Origin: TK10-74A sp965217625
GTDB taxonomy: Bacteria; Chloroflexota; Dehalococcoidia; Bin125
Length of the DNA: 64,000 nt
Direction: 5' to 3'
NCBI GenBank assembly: GCA_965217625.1
Contig: OZ244557.1
Coordinates: 2,542,001 to 2,606,000, forward strand
The notes under the pieces were generated by a model. That model was not told the DNA's origin. It made no database searches and was given only the letters and a program-made list of their open reading frames with translations. The position numbers and the translations under genes are program-made. Below are positions 1-7,770 of the stretch, piece by piece; within the stretch, counting starts at the first letter, position 1, and each line of letters opens with the position of its first letter.

Positions 1-1652
1 TGAAGGAAGCTCGCGAGAGGAACCTGCGTCACCGACCCAAGAGAGGTACTAAACGAGATCTTGCGATCCCCAACTTCGGTCTTGGCCAACTCCAGCCTCC
101 GTGAGAGCACGTTCGCCAGCCGAGGGGGAGTCACCTGCAGCGCCTGCCGATGATACGCATCCAATGGCGGCTGATTGCGAAACCGCCAGAACGTCTCGCC
201 CCGGATCGCCATGAGGACAACCATGTCCCAGCTGCGAGCGCGCTGGAACGCGAGGCGGAGTATCTCGGCCTGCCTCGCGGGCGGAAGCTGATCACCGTTA
301 TCGAGTACAAGGCAGACCGTCGTTTGGTGCTGGGAGCGGAGGTAGCGGAGCAACCTGCCTGTGTGGGCCTCCGAGTCGTTGATCAGGTGCCTAAGCTCCT
401 CTGAGAGACTCTGGTTGAAGGCAGTGCGATCCGACTCGTAGAGGGGCTTCATCAACCCTTTCTGGTATCTGGCCACTTCGGAGCGATAGACCTGCTGTAG
501 TGTCTCCCACGATTCGAGATCGAACTCGGAGTGCTTCTCGCGCAGCTCTTTCTGGATTGCGAGGTCCACGGAACGTCCGATTTCGCTCGCGTCCTCAGGC
601 ACATCGAGGAAATCGACGAATATGGGGATGACGCTCGTTCCCAACTCTTCAGACTTGAGGAACTCGAAGTAACGATGGAGGAAGGTTGTCTTCCCTGCCC
701 CCACCCCGCCGACGATCAGTGTCACCGCGCCGTCAGATCGTTCTGCATCCACCTCTCTCACTAGCTCACTGAGGTTCGAGTCGAGTTGCGGAGCAGCCCG
801 CCTAGTTGTCTCTACCCTTGTGACCGGCACGCTGAGATGGGGGACCACTCCCGCCAGCAGTTCATCCACCTGCCTGCCGTACTGGGCTTGCCGAGCGGAT
901 TCGACGTATCCCTTCTCAAGGATCGTCCGCTTGTCTCGCGAGACTATGTCTTCGAAGTAGTGCCGGAGGACCGGATCGATGTGCCCAGTGATCGGGTTGC
1001 GATCAATCGGGTCGTCCGGGTGCGTGACAAGCTGATCGCGGAGAACTCTCGCGCCCTCTGGAGCAACCCTGATGGATCGTGGTGAGCGAAGCCTCCGCCG
1101 TAACGTGTCCAAGCACTGTCCCTGAGGGCTGAAGAGGTTCCAGAACTCGATGAAGTGATCGGTGATGTCCGGGAAGCCATTGAAGAGAACGGTGTCATGT
1201 CCACCGCTGCCGTCGTGGAAGGGCAGGGTTGCGGCGAGTTGGAGGCCGTTCGAGACCACGCCGACTGCGTGGCCTTGCTCACGGGAGTACGAGACAACCT
1301 GATCGAGTGCCGCCTTAAGATCTCGCGACTGCGCAAGAACCCCATCCCTCCTCGCCTCGCGAGTAATACCGACTGGCATCTCGAAGTAGTGCCCCGTGCG
1401 CTTGGCCTCGAGTACGAACGCGGTGTGGTCGTTCTGCACCACGTAGTCGCGATACCCTCCGTCCACTGTCCGGACTTCGCGCCTAATGCTCGCTTCGTCC
1501 CAACCCAGCACCTTGATCAGTAGTGCATCGATGATCTTCGAGCGTGTGTCGGACTCGTTCAGGCCGGAGCTCTGCCAGCGAGCTAGTTCGTGTGCGTGCT
1601 CATGCAGTGCGCGGAGTGCGTCATCGGCGGTGTGGATGACGGTGATAGACAT
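1..1652 (-). CDS. PD-(D/E)XK nuclease-P-loop NTPase fusion, C-terminus beyond window
   Basis: An open frame of 550 codons runs from an ATG at 1652 to the left window edge without a stop, so the C-terminus is missing. Residues about 30-130 resemble the N-terminal nuclease domain of type I restriction HsdR/Mrr-like proteins: D69, then E82-A-K84 (VLEAKR), the D...ExK spacing of the PD-(D/E)XK superfamily. Residues 315-323 (GGVGAGKTT) are a Walker A motif. Further on are a hydrophobic strand ending in DNGDQ (Walker-B-like) and a strand with IRGETF (sensor-like), suggesting a STAND or related signalling ATPase. The nuclease-NTPase order recalls antiphage proteins such as Avs, but the sensor part is outside the window, so a defence role is inferred. 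A TACACT box lies 15 nt upstream of the ATG; the RBS is weak (GGGGG). Base composition is less GC-rich than in neighbouring genes. Confidence 0.8.
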   Translation of the reverse strand, partial: MSITVIHTADDALRALHEHAHELARWQSSGLNESDTRSKIIDALLIKVLGWDEASIRREVRTVDGGYRDYVVQNDHTAFVLEAKRTGHYFEMPVGITREARRDGVLAQSRDLKAALDQVVSYSREQGHAVGVVSNGLQLAATLPFHDGSGGHDTVLFNGFPDITDHFIEFWNLFSPQGQCLDTLRRRLRSPRSIRVAPEGARVLRDQLVTHPDDPIDRNPITGHIDPVLRHYFEDIVSRDKRTILEKGYVESARQAQYGRQVDELLAGVVPHLSVPVTRVETTRRAAPQLDSNLSELVREVDAERSDGAVTLIVGGVGAGKTTFLHRYFEFLKSEELGTSVIPIFVDFLDVPEDASEIGRSVDLAIQKELREKHSEFDLESWETLQQVYRSEVARYQKGLMKPLYESDRTAFNQSLSEELRHLINDSEAHTGRLLRYLRSQHQTTVCLVLDNGDQLPPARQAEILRLAFQRARSWDMVVLMAIRGETFWRFRNQPPLDAYHRQALQVTPPRLANVLSRRLELAKTEVGDRKISFSTSLGSVTQVPLASFL

Positions 1653-1667
1653 CTGACCCCCGCACCG

Positions 1668-1673
1668 AGTGTA
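1668..1673 (-). promoter_or_regulatory. Putative -10 box (TACACT) for the nuclease-NTPase gene
   Basis: TACACT on the minus strand fits the TANNCT hexamer seen upstream of many genes in this window. No clear -35 is visible. Further upstream, 1791-1816 holds a short inverted repeat (AGTCCC...GGGACT); the rest of 1653-1887 shows no gene. Confidence 0.45.
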
Positions 1674-1887
1674 GGGTGATCCTCGCTCCGGCGGACAATC
1701 ACGCGGCCGTTGTCGGGCTCGCCCTCGCCCACCGTTGTCACTGTTTGGCCCGCTGGGGCCGGCGGCACCAGTGCCAGTCCTGGAGATCGCTAGTCCCTGC
1801 GCTGCCGGAGGGACTGGCCTCGCACCGCGAACAGGGCTTGGGAGCGCGGTGCCGGCCTGGTGATGTCCGGTGGACTCGCACCCGTCC

Positions 1888-3132
1888 CTACCCCCCGACG
1901 ACCGCCTCCACCGCCTCCCCCAGACGACCCAGCCCCTCTGACAGCGTCGCCTCTTCGATCGTGAGGGGAGGGAGCAGCTTGACGACCTCGTCCTCGCGGC
2001 CGCAGGTCTCGACGAGCAGGCCGCGGGCGTAGGCCTCGGCGGCGATCCGGACGGCCAGGGCGGGCTCGGCGCAGACGAGGCCCTGGATCATGCCGCGGCC
2101 CCGCACGTCGACGAAGCGGCCCGGGTGCTGCTCGCGCATGCCGTCGAGCGCCGCGCGCATCACGACCGCGTTGCGCTCCACCCGACGAGTCAGCGCGTCG
2201 TCGCGCCAGTAGTCGAGCGCCGCCGTGGCCGTCACGAAGGCCAGGTTGTTGCCGCGGAAGGTGCCGTTGTGCTCGCCCGGCGCCCAGACGTCGAGCTCGG
2301 GCCGCAGCAGCACCAGCGACAGCGGCTGCCCGACGCCGCTCAGCGACTTCGACAGCGTCACGATGTCGGGCGTGATCCCCGCCGGCTCGAAGCTGAAGAA
2401 CGGCCCCGTGCGACCACAGCCGACCTGGATGTCATCGACGATCAGCACCACGCCGGTGCGCCGGCACAGCTCCGCCAGCTCGCGCAGCCACGCGTCGCCG
2501 GCGACGTTCACGCCCCCCTCGGCCTGGATCGTCTCCAGGATGACCGCGGCCGGCCGCTCCGCCTCCGGCCGGTCGAGGTACGCCGCCAGCGGCCCCAGCG
2601 TGTCGCCGCCGCCGGGCAGGCCCCCGTCGAACGGCATCGTGATGGCGTGCTCCAGCGGCACGCCCGCCCCCGCCCGCTTCGACGGGTTGGCCGTCACCGC
2701 CAGCGACCCCAGCGTCATGCCGTGGAAGCCGTTGCTGAACGCCACCACCGTCCGCCGGCCGGTCACCTTGCGCGCCAGCTTGAGCGCCGCCTCCACCGCG
2801 TTCGTGCCCGTCGGGCCGGGGAACTGCACCTTATAGTCGAGCCCCCGCGGACGCAGGATCACGTCGCGCAGCCGCTCCAGGAAATCGACCTTGGCGCGCG
2901 TTGTCATGTCGAGGCTGTGCAGGACGCCGCCGCTCGCCAGGTACTCCATCAGCGGCGCGAGCAGGCGCGGGTCGTTGTGGCCGTAGTTGAGCGCCCCCGC
3001 CCCGGCGAAGAAGTCGATGTACGACCGCCCCGCCTCGTCCTCCATCAGCGCGCCGCGCGCGGTCGTGAAGACGGCCGGCCACGAGCGGCAGTAGCTGCGC
3101 ACTTCGGATTCGAGATCGGTGATGACGCTCAA
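1888..3132 (-). CDS. ectB: Diaminobutyrate--2-oxoglutarate aminotransferase (EctB-like)
   Basis: Class III PLP aminotransferase of 414 residues, the usual length for EctB. The N-terminal part (VRSYCRSWP, then FFAGAGALNYGHN) and the GLDYKVQFPGPTGTNAVEAA segment are typical of diaminobutyrate-2-oxoglutarate transaminases. The cofactor aspartate lies in IVDDIQ (around 233) and the PLP lysine is K262 in TLSKS. EctB makes L-2,4-diaminobutyrate from aspartate semialdehyde, the first committed step to ectoine. No ectA or ectC lies nearby, so diaminobutyrate could serve ectoine synthesis from genes elsewhere or another pathway such as a siderophore. The start is TTG at 3132, with GGGAGG 8 nt upstream. 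The leader is a close copy of that of the next upstream gene. Confidence 0.88.
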   Translation of the reverse strand: MSVITDLESEVRSYCRSWPAVFTTARGALMEDEAGRSYIDFFAGAGALNYGHNDPRLLAPLMEYLASGGVLHSLDMTTRAKVDFLERLRDVILRPRGLDYKVQFPGPTGTNAVEAALKLARKVTGRRTVVAFSNGFHGMTLGSLAVTANPSKRAGAGVPLEHAITMPFDGGLPGGGDTLGPLAAYLDRPEAERPAAVILETIQAEGGVNVAGDAWLRELAELCRRTGVVLIVDDIQVGCGRTGPFFSFEPAGITPDIVTLSKSLSGVGQPLSLVLLRPELDVWAPGEHNGTFRGNNLAFVTATAALDYWRDDALTRRVERNAVVMRAALDGMREQHPGRFVDVRGRGMIQGLVCAEPALAVRIAAEAYARGLLVETCGREDEVVKLLPPLTIEEATLSEGLGRLGEAVEAVVGG

Positions 3133-3161
3133 CGTCGCTGCCTCCCGGGTCTCCCCAATCG

Positions 3162-3167
3162 AGGATA
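3162..3167 (-). promoter_or_regulatory. Putative -10 box (TATCCT) of the ectB-like gene
   Basis: TATCCT lies about 30 nt before the TTG start. The stretch 3128-3178 closely matches 4023-4071 (same TATCCTCG, GGAGGC and GACGTTG elements in the same order), so the two leaders are duplicates. Confidence 0.45.
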
Positions 3168-3232
3168 CCCCCGCCCGCGGCGATCCACGCGCCCATCCAT
3201 CCAGACGCTCGACGGCCGCCGTGGGTTGCGCC

Positions 3233-4027
3233 CTACCGACCCTCGAACTGCGGCGGGCGCTTCTCCCGGAAGGCGCGCATCGCCTCGCCCAGGTCCGACG
3301 TCCCGCGCAGCTGCGCCGTCATCGCGTTCTGCATCGCGATGTACTCCTGCGGCGTCAGGAAGTGCCCGCGGTCGAGCGCCTTCTTGGTGAGGCGCAGGGC
3401 CAGCGGGGCGCGGGCGCAGAGCCGCTCCGCCAGGTCGCGCGCGGCCGGCAGCACCTCCTCGGGCGGCACGACGGCGTTGATGAAGCCCCAGCGCTCGCCG
3501 TCGCGGGCGCTGAAGACCTCGCCCAGCAGCGCGACCTCCGTCGCCCGATGCCGCCCCACCAGCCGCTCGAGGTAGTACGCCGCCGACTCGCCCATCAGCC
3601 CGCGCTCGACGAAGTTGACCGCGAACGTCGCCGACTCGCTCGCCACGCGGAAGTCGCAGCCGAAGGCGATGTTGCAGCCCGCGCCGCGCGTGGCGCCGTT
3701 GATCGCCGCGATGATCGGCTTCGTCACCTCGCGCAGCACGGGCGGGTAGGCGTCGCCCTCCGGGCTCACCTGCGGGGCCGGCTGCGGCCGCTCCATCGGC
3801 CGTTCGCGCAGGTCCGCGCCCGAGCAGAAGCCCCGGCCCGCCCCGGTGATGATGACGACCCAGACATCGTCGTCGGCCTCCGAGCGCCGCAGCGCCGAGA
3901 CCAACTCCCGCCGCATGGGGTCGTTGAGCGCGTTCAGCACCTCCGGCCGGTTGAGCGTGATCGTCGCGACGTGGCCCTCGATCTCGTACAGCAGCGTCTC
4001 GTAGCCGGGGTCGGTCACGGTGTTCAA
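3233..4027 (-). CDS. Enoyl-CoA hydratase/isomerase family protein
   Basis: Crotonase-fold protein of 264 residues with the family's TITLNRPEVLNALN segment, the CSGADL oxyanion-hole region and GAGCNIAFGCD helix. The first catalytic glutamate of true enoyl-CoA hydratases (the E of GGGxE) is Asn here, so a simple hydratase reaction is doubtful; isomerase, hydrolase or lyase chemistry on a CoA thioester is as likely. The start chosen is TTG at 4027 rather than a longer frame to 4087, because GGAGGC and the spacing to TTG match the homologous leader of the downstream ectB-like gene. It precedes ectB by about 100 nt on the same strand, but each has its own TATCCT box, so they may be separate units. 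Confidence 0.8.
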   Translation of the reverse strand: MNTVTDPGYETLLYEIEGHVATITLNRPEVLNALNDPMRRELVSALRRSEADDDVWVVIITGAGRGFCSGADLRERPMERPQPAPQVSPEGDAYPPVLREVTKPIIAAINGATRGAGCNIAFGCDFRVASESATFAVNFVERGLMGESAAYYLERLVGRHRATEVALLGEVFSARDGERWGFINAVVPPEEVLPAARDLAERLCARAPLALRLTKKALDRGHFLTPQEYIAMQNAMTAQLRGTSDLGEAMRAFREKRPPQFEGR

Positions 4028-4054
4028 CGTCGTTGCCTCCGATCGCCCCGGTCG

Positions 4055-4060
4055 AGGATA
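4055..4060 (-). promoter_or_regulatory. Putative -10 box (TATCCT) of the crotonase gene
   Basis: Same hexamer and flanking GGGGG...CG context as at 3162-3167, about 28 nt before the TTG start. Confidence 0.4.
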
Positions 4061-4109
4061 CCCCCGCCGCGTTCCGCAATTCCGCATGGCCGCCCCGATT
4101 TGGCTTGGA

Positions 4110-7100
4110 TTAGGGTTGCGGCGACAGCCGCGTGTCCTCCAGCCCCTTGGGCAGCGGGCCGGTCACCCATGTGTTGTAGAAGCAGAAGGTGTGCAGGTGG
4201 CCGAGCGCCCCCAACTCCTCGGGGAGTCCGCCGGCGAGGTCGTTGTCATTCACCGTCACGGAGCGCAGTTGATGCAGCGAGCCCAACTCTCCTGGGATCG
4301 GCCCGCTCAGGTGGTTGCTGCTCAGGTCCAGGCCCTCGAGGTTGGCGAGGGCTCCCAGTGCGGCCGGGATTGGACCGGTCAGCCGGTTCCACCCCAGCGA
4401 CAGGTACTCCAGGTTGCGAAGGTTTCCCAGCTCCGCGGGGATCGCGCCTGTCAGGTCGTTCCCTACCAGCGACAGATATTCCAACTGGTGCAAGGCTCCC
4501 AGCTCGACCGGGATGCCTCCGCTCAGCCGGTTGCCACGGAGCGACAGCCGTTCGAGATTCCCAAGCGCCCCGAGCGCCCCGGGGATCGCGCCGGTCAGGC
4601 CGGTGAAGCGACTCCGACCGAGGGAGTAGTCGTCGGCGAGGCCTAGAGCCAGGGATTGCAACCCCGACAGGACACCCAGCTCCGCCGGGATTTGACCGGT
4701 GAGCCGACCGTCCTGGAGTTCCAGTGCCTGGACGCGCCTGGGCGTCCCGTCGATCGTGATGCCCTCCCACTCCGTCATCGGGAGGTCGGCGTCCCAGTTG
4801 AGGATCGCGCTGCCCGCGAGCGTGTCCTTGGCCGTCAGCAGCACGACGCAGTCCTCGACGAGCCCGGGATTGTCGGCTGGGAGAGGCACCGCCCTGCCGT
4901 TGGTGCACAACTCCGACAGCGGGACCGGCGGCGGACAGTCCGGCAGCCCCAGGTCGTCGAGGTCATGGTCGCGTACCTCCCGCAGCGCCCGCGGGATGCA
5001 GCCAGTGAGGTCCAGGTTGCCGCTCAATGACACCATCTCCAGCTTGGGTAGTTCGGCCAGCGACGCCGGAATCATCCCGCTCAGGGCGTTGCCGGCCAGT
5101 CGCAGTTGCTCCAGTGCCGACAGCCAGCTCAACTGCGGCTCGATGCGGCCCGCCAGCCCGGCCCAGTCCAAGTCGATCGCTCGCACTCGGGCAGGTGTCC
5201 CCGCGACCGTCACGCCGCCCCAGGCCGTGATCGCTGTCGCGGCGTTCCAGTTGAGTGCGGGTTCCCGGAAGGGTTCGTCATCCCCGGCAAGCCCCGTCTC
5301 AGCCGTGAGCAGCGCGATGCAGTCGTCCACGAGGCCCGGGTTGGCCGCCGCATTGGCGACGACCGTGCCGTTCTCGCAGACTTCCACAGGCGTGCAGATC
5401 GGTATGTAGCGCTCCAGGCCGCTCTTTCTTGGCGGCGGGGGCGTCACTGGCGGGAGGCAGCGCGTCAGAGTGTTCCCCTCAGGCGTCAGAGCGATGGTCG
5501 CGTTCCACGACGGGATACCGTGCCATTCCCGGGCACTGAAGGATGTCAACTCCCATGGCACCCGGTCGCTCAGCTGGTTGCCATTGAGCCAAAGGTGCTC
5601 CAGGCTGCCCAGCGCGTCGAGCGCCGCCGGGATCTGGCCCGTCAGCCGGTTTTCTTGAAGCGAGAGCGTTTCCAGGTTGGCCAGCGCGCCGAGTTGCGCC
5701 GGGATCGGGCCGGTCAACTCGTTGCGGCCCAGCCTCAGGAACTGCAGGTTGCCCAGCGCGCCGAGTGCCGCCGGGATGGGGCCCGTCAGACGGTTGTCCA
5801 GCAGGGACAGGGTCTCCAGGCTGGCCAGTGCGCCGAGTTGCGCCGGGATCGGGCCGGTCAACTCGTTGCGGTCCAACCTCAGGGACTGCAGGTTGCTCAG
5901 CGCGCCGAGTGCCGCCGGGATCGGGCCCGAGAGGCGGTTATCACTCAGCACCAATATCCGCAGGTTCGGCAGCGATCCCAACGCGGCCGGAATCTCGCCG
6001 GTCAGCGCGTTGTACCGGAGATCCAGAACCTCCAGCTTGCGCAGATCGCCCAAGGACGCTGGGATCGGGCCCGTTAGCCGTCGCAGCGACCACTCACGGC
6101 CGGCCAGTGACAACTTCCGCAGTTCCGTCAGGTCGCCCAACTCCGCCGGGATGTAGGGATCAGCGATGGGTGGTTGCCACCACGAATCGAACTCTCCCCC
6201 ACTCAACTCGTGCACGCGCGGCGGCTCTCCGCCCACCGTGACACCTTCCCATTCGGTGATCGGTACGTCGGCGTCCCAGTTGAGCGCCGTGCTGGGAGCG
6301 AGTGCACCTTCCACACTGAGCAGCACCACGCAGTCGTTCACAAGTCCCGGGTTCTCTCCCGGGCTGGCCACGACCACGCCGTTCTCGCACATCGTGGCCA
6401 GCGTGCAGTCCGGCAGGCCAAGCCCAGTGAGGTCATTGTCGTCCACATCCCGGAGCCCCGGCGGGAGGCAGCCCGTGAGGCCGGCGTTGCCCCCCAGCCG
6501 CAGATGCCACAGGGAGGGCAGGTCTCCGAGTTCCCAGGGGATGCCCCCGGTTAGCTGATTGTTGTCCAACCACAGAACAGCCAACTTCGATAGGTACCTC
6601 AACTGTTTGGGGATCGGACCGCTGAACTGGTTGTCGTTCAACCACAGATACCGCAGTTGGCGCAGGTCGCCCAGTGCCGCCGGGATCCCGCCCGTGAGTT
6701 GGTTGCCGCTGAGTTGCAGGGACCACAGGTTGTCGAGATGCCCCACTCGGTCTGAGATGCCTCCACTCAGTTCGTTGTCGTCGAGCCGCAGGATTTCCAA
6801 GTCCCTACGCCAGATCCCCTCAGGGATTGCACCGCTCAATCGATTGTCCTGCAACCGCAGTTCGCGCAGCCACCACCATTCCACTTCCCTTGGGATGACC
6901 CCCGTAAGAGCGTTGTCGCTCAGATCCAGGATCCGCAGCTGATCCAGGAAGCCCAACGAGTCGGGGATCGCACCGGTCAGCCGGTTGTCGTTCAGCCGCA
7001 GTACGCGCAGGTCCGTCAGCAGGCCGAGCTCCGCTGGGATGTGGCCTGTGAGCCCGCTCCGGTCGAGCTCCAGGCCCCGGACACGCCTCGAGATCCAACC

Positions 7101-7622
7101 GCTGACGGTGACCCCGTCCCAGCTCCTTATCCCCTTCCCCGCATCCCAGTCCAGCGTCCCCTCCCCCGCCAGCGCATCCCGCGACGCCAGCAGCGCCTCG
7201 CAGTCCGACACCAGCCCCGGGTTCGCTGCCGGGTTCTCGACCGCGATCCCGTTCTCGCACGGCGACGGCTCCTCCTCCGCCGGGGCGACCTCCGGCTCCG
7301 CTTCCTCAGCCGGCTCGGTGGCTGCTGGCTCCTCGTCCTCCGCGACTTCCGGGGGCTCCTGCGCAGCATCCCCGACGGCCTCGTCCGCCTCGGCCTCTGA
7401 CACGGCGGGCTGCTCTGCCGCCTCCGCCTCCTCGACCCGCTCTTCCTCCGACGGCTCCTCCACGACCTCCGGCGGCTCCTCCGCGATCTCCGGCGCTTCC
7501 TCCTCCTCAACCACGACCGGCTCCGACGGCTCCCCCCCACCCGACGACAGCACCACCACCGCCGACACGACGGCGCCCACCACCAGCACCGCGACCCCAA
7601 GCCCGATGAGACGCAGGCGCAC
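4110..7622 (-). CDS. Membrane-anchored leucine-rich repeat protein, four capped LRR modules
   Basis: 1170 residues. An N-terminal hydrophobic segment (about residues 5-27) acts as signal anchor; it is followed by about 80 residues of Glu/Pro/Ala-rich acidic linker, then the repeat region, which should lie outside the cell. LRR units of about 24 residues have the plant-type consensus LxxLxxLxLxxNxLTGxIP with ELGxL or ALGxL. They come in four blocks, each opened by a cap with the pattern C-x-N-G, NPGLV-x-DC, LL, LNW-x-A, W-x-GVTV and RV. That cap resembles the N-terminal LRR cap of plant receptor kinases. Two blocks also end with a Cys-containing GCLPP/GCIPR segment. No catalytic domain, sortase motif or C-terminal anchor is visible. 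Likely role: adhesion or protein-protein contact at the surface; ligand unknown. Confidence 0.82.
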   Translation of the reverse strand: MRLRLIGLGVAVLVVGAVVSAVVVLSSGGGEPSEPVVVEEEEAPEIAEEPPEVVEEPSEEERVEEAEAAEQPAVSEAEADEAVGDAAQEPPEVAEDEEPAATEPAEEAEPEVAPAEEEPSPCENGIAVENPAANPGLVSDCEALLASRDALAGEGTLDWDAGKGIRSWDGVTVSGWISRRVRGLELDRSGLTGHIPAELGLLTDLRVLRLNDNRLTGAIPDSLGFLDQLRILDLSDNALTGVIPREVEWWWLRELRLQDNRLSGAIPEGIWRRDLEILRLDDNELSGGISDRVGHLDNLWSLQLSGNQLTGGIPAALGDLRQLRYLWLNDNQFSGPIPKQLRYLSKLAVLWLDNNQLTGGIPWELGDLPSLWHLRLGGNAGLTGCLPPGLRDVDDNDLTGLGLPDCTLATMCENGVVVASPGENPGLVNDCVVLLSVEGALAPSTALNWDADVPITEWEGVTVGGEPPRVHELSGGEFDSWWQPPIADPYIPAELGDLTELRKLSLAGREWSLRRLTGPIPASLGDLRKLEVLDLRYNALTGEIPAALGSLPNLRILVLSDNRLSGPIPAALGALSNLQSLRLDRNELTGPIPAQLGALASLETLSLLDNRLTGPIPAALGALGNLQFLRLGRNELTGPIPAQLGALANLETLSLQENRLTGQIPAALDALGSLEHLWLNGNQLSDRVPWELTSFSAREWHGIPSWNATIALTPEGNTLTRCLPPVTPPPPRKSGLERYIPICTPVEVCENGTVVANAAANPGLVDDCIALLTAETGLAGDDEPFREPALNWNAATAITAWGGVTVAGTPARVRAIDLDWAGLAGRIEPQLSWLSALEQLRLAGNALSGMIPASLAELPKLEMVSLSGNLDLTGCIPRALREVRDHDLDDLGLPDCPPPVPLSELCTNGRAVPLPADNPGLVEDCVVLLTAKDTLAGSAILNWDADLPMTEWEGITIDGTPRRVQALELQDGRLTGQIPAELGVLSGLQSLALGLADDYSLGRSRFTGLTGAIPGALGALGNLERLSLRGNRLSGGIPVELGALHQLEYLSLVGNDLTGAIPAELGNLRNLEYLSLGWNRLTGPIPAALGALANLEGLDLSSNHLSGPIPGELGSLHQLRSVTVNDNDLAGGLPEELGALGHLHTFCFYNTWVTGPLPKGLEDTRLSPQP

Positions 7623-7719
7623 GGATCACTCCCGCTCCGTACACGTCGCCCCTGCCCATCTCCATCCTATGCCAGATTCCGCCGGCGCGGGGGCGCTGGC
7701 ACGGTGGCGATGTCGCGCG

Positions 7720-7725
7720 TAGCCT
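7720..7725 (+). promoter_or_regulatory. Putative -10 box (TAGCCT) of the fused CaiB gene
   Basis: GCGCG-TAGCCT lies 45 nt upstream of the ATG at 7771, the same extended hexamer as upstream of 11985, 21896 and 55117. Confidence 0.5.
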
Positions 7726-7770
7726 GCGCTCGCGCCGGTCGCGTGGCCCGGCGGACTGTGGAGTGACCCC

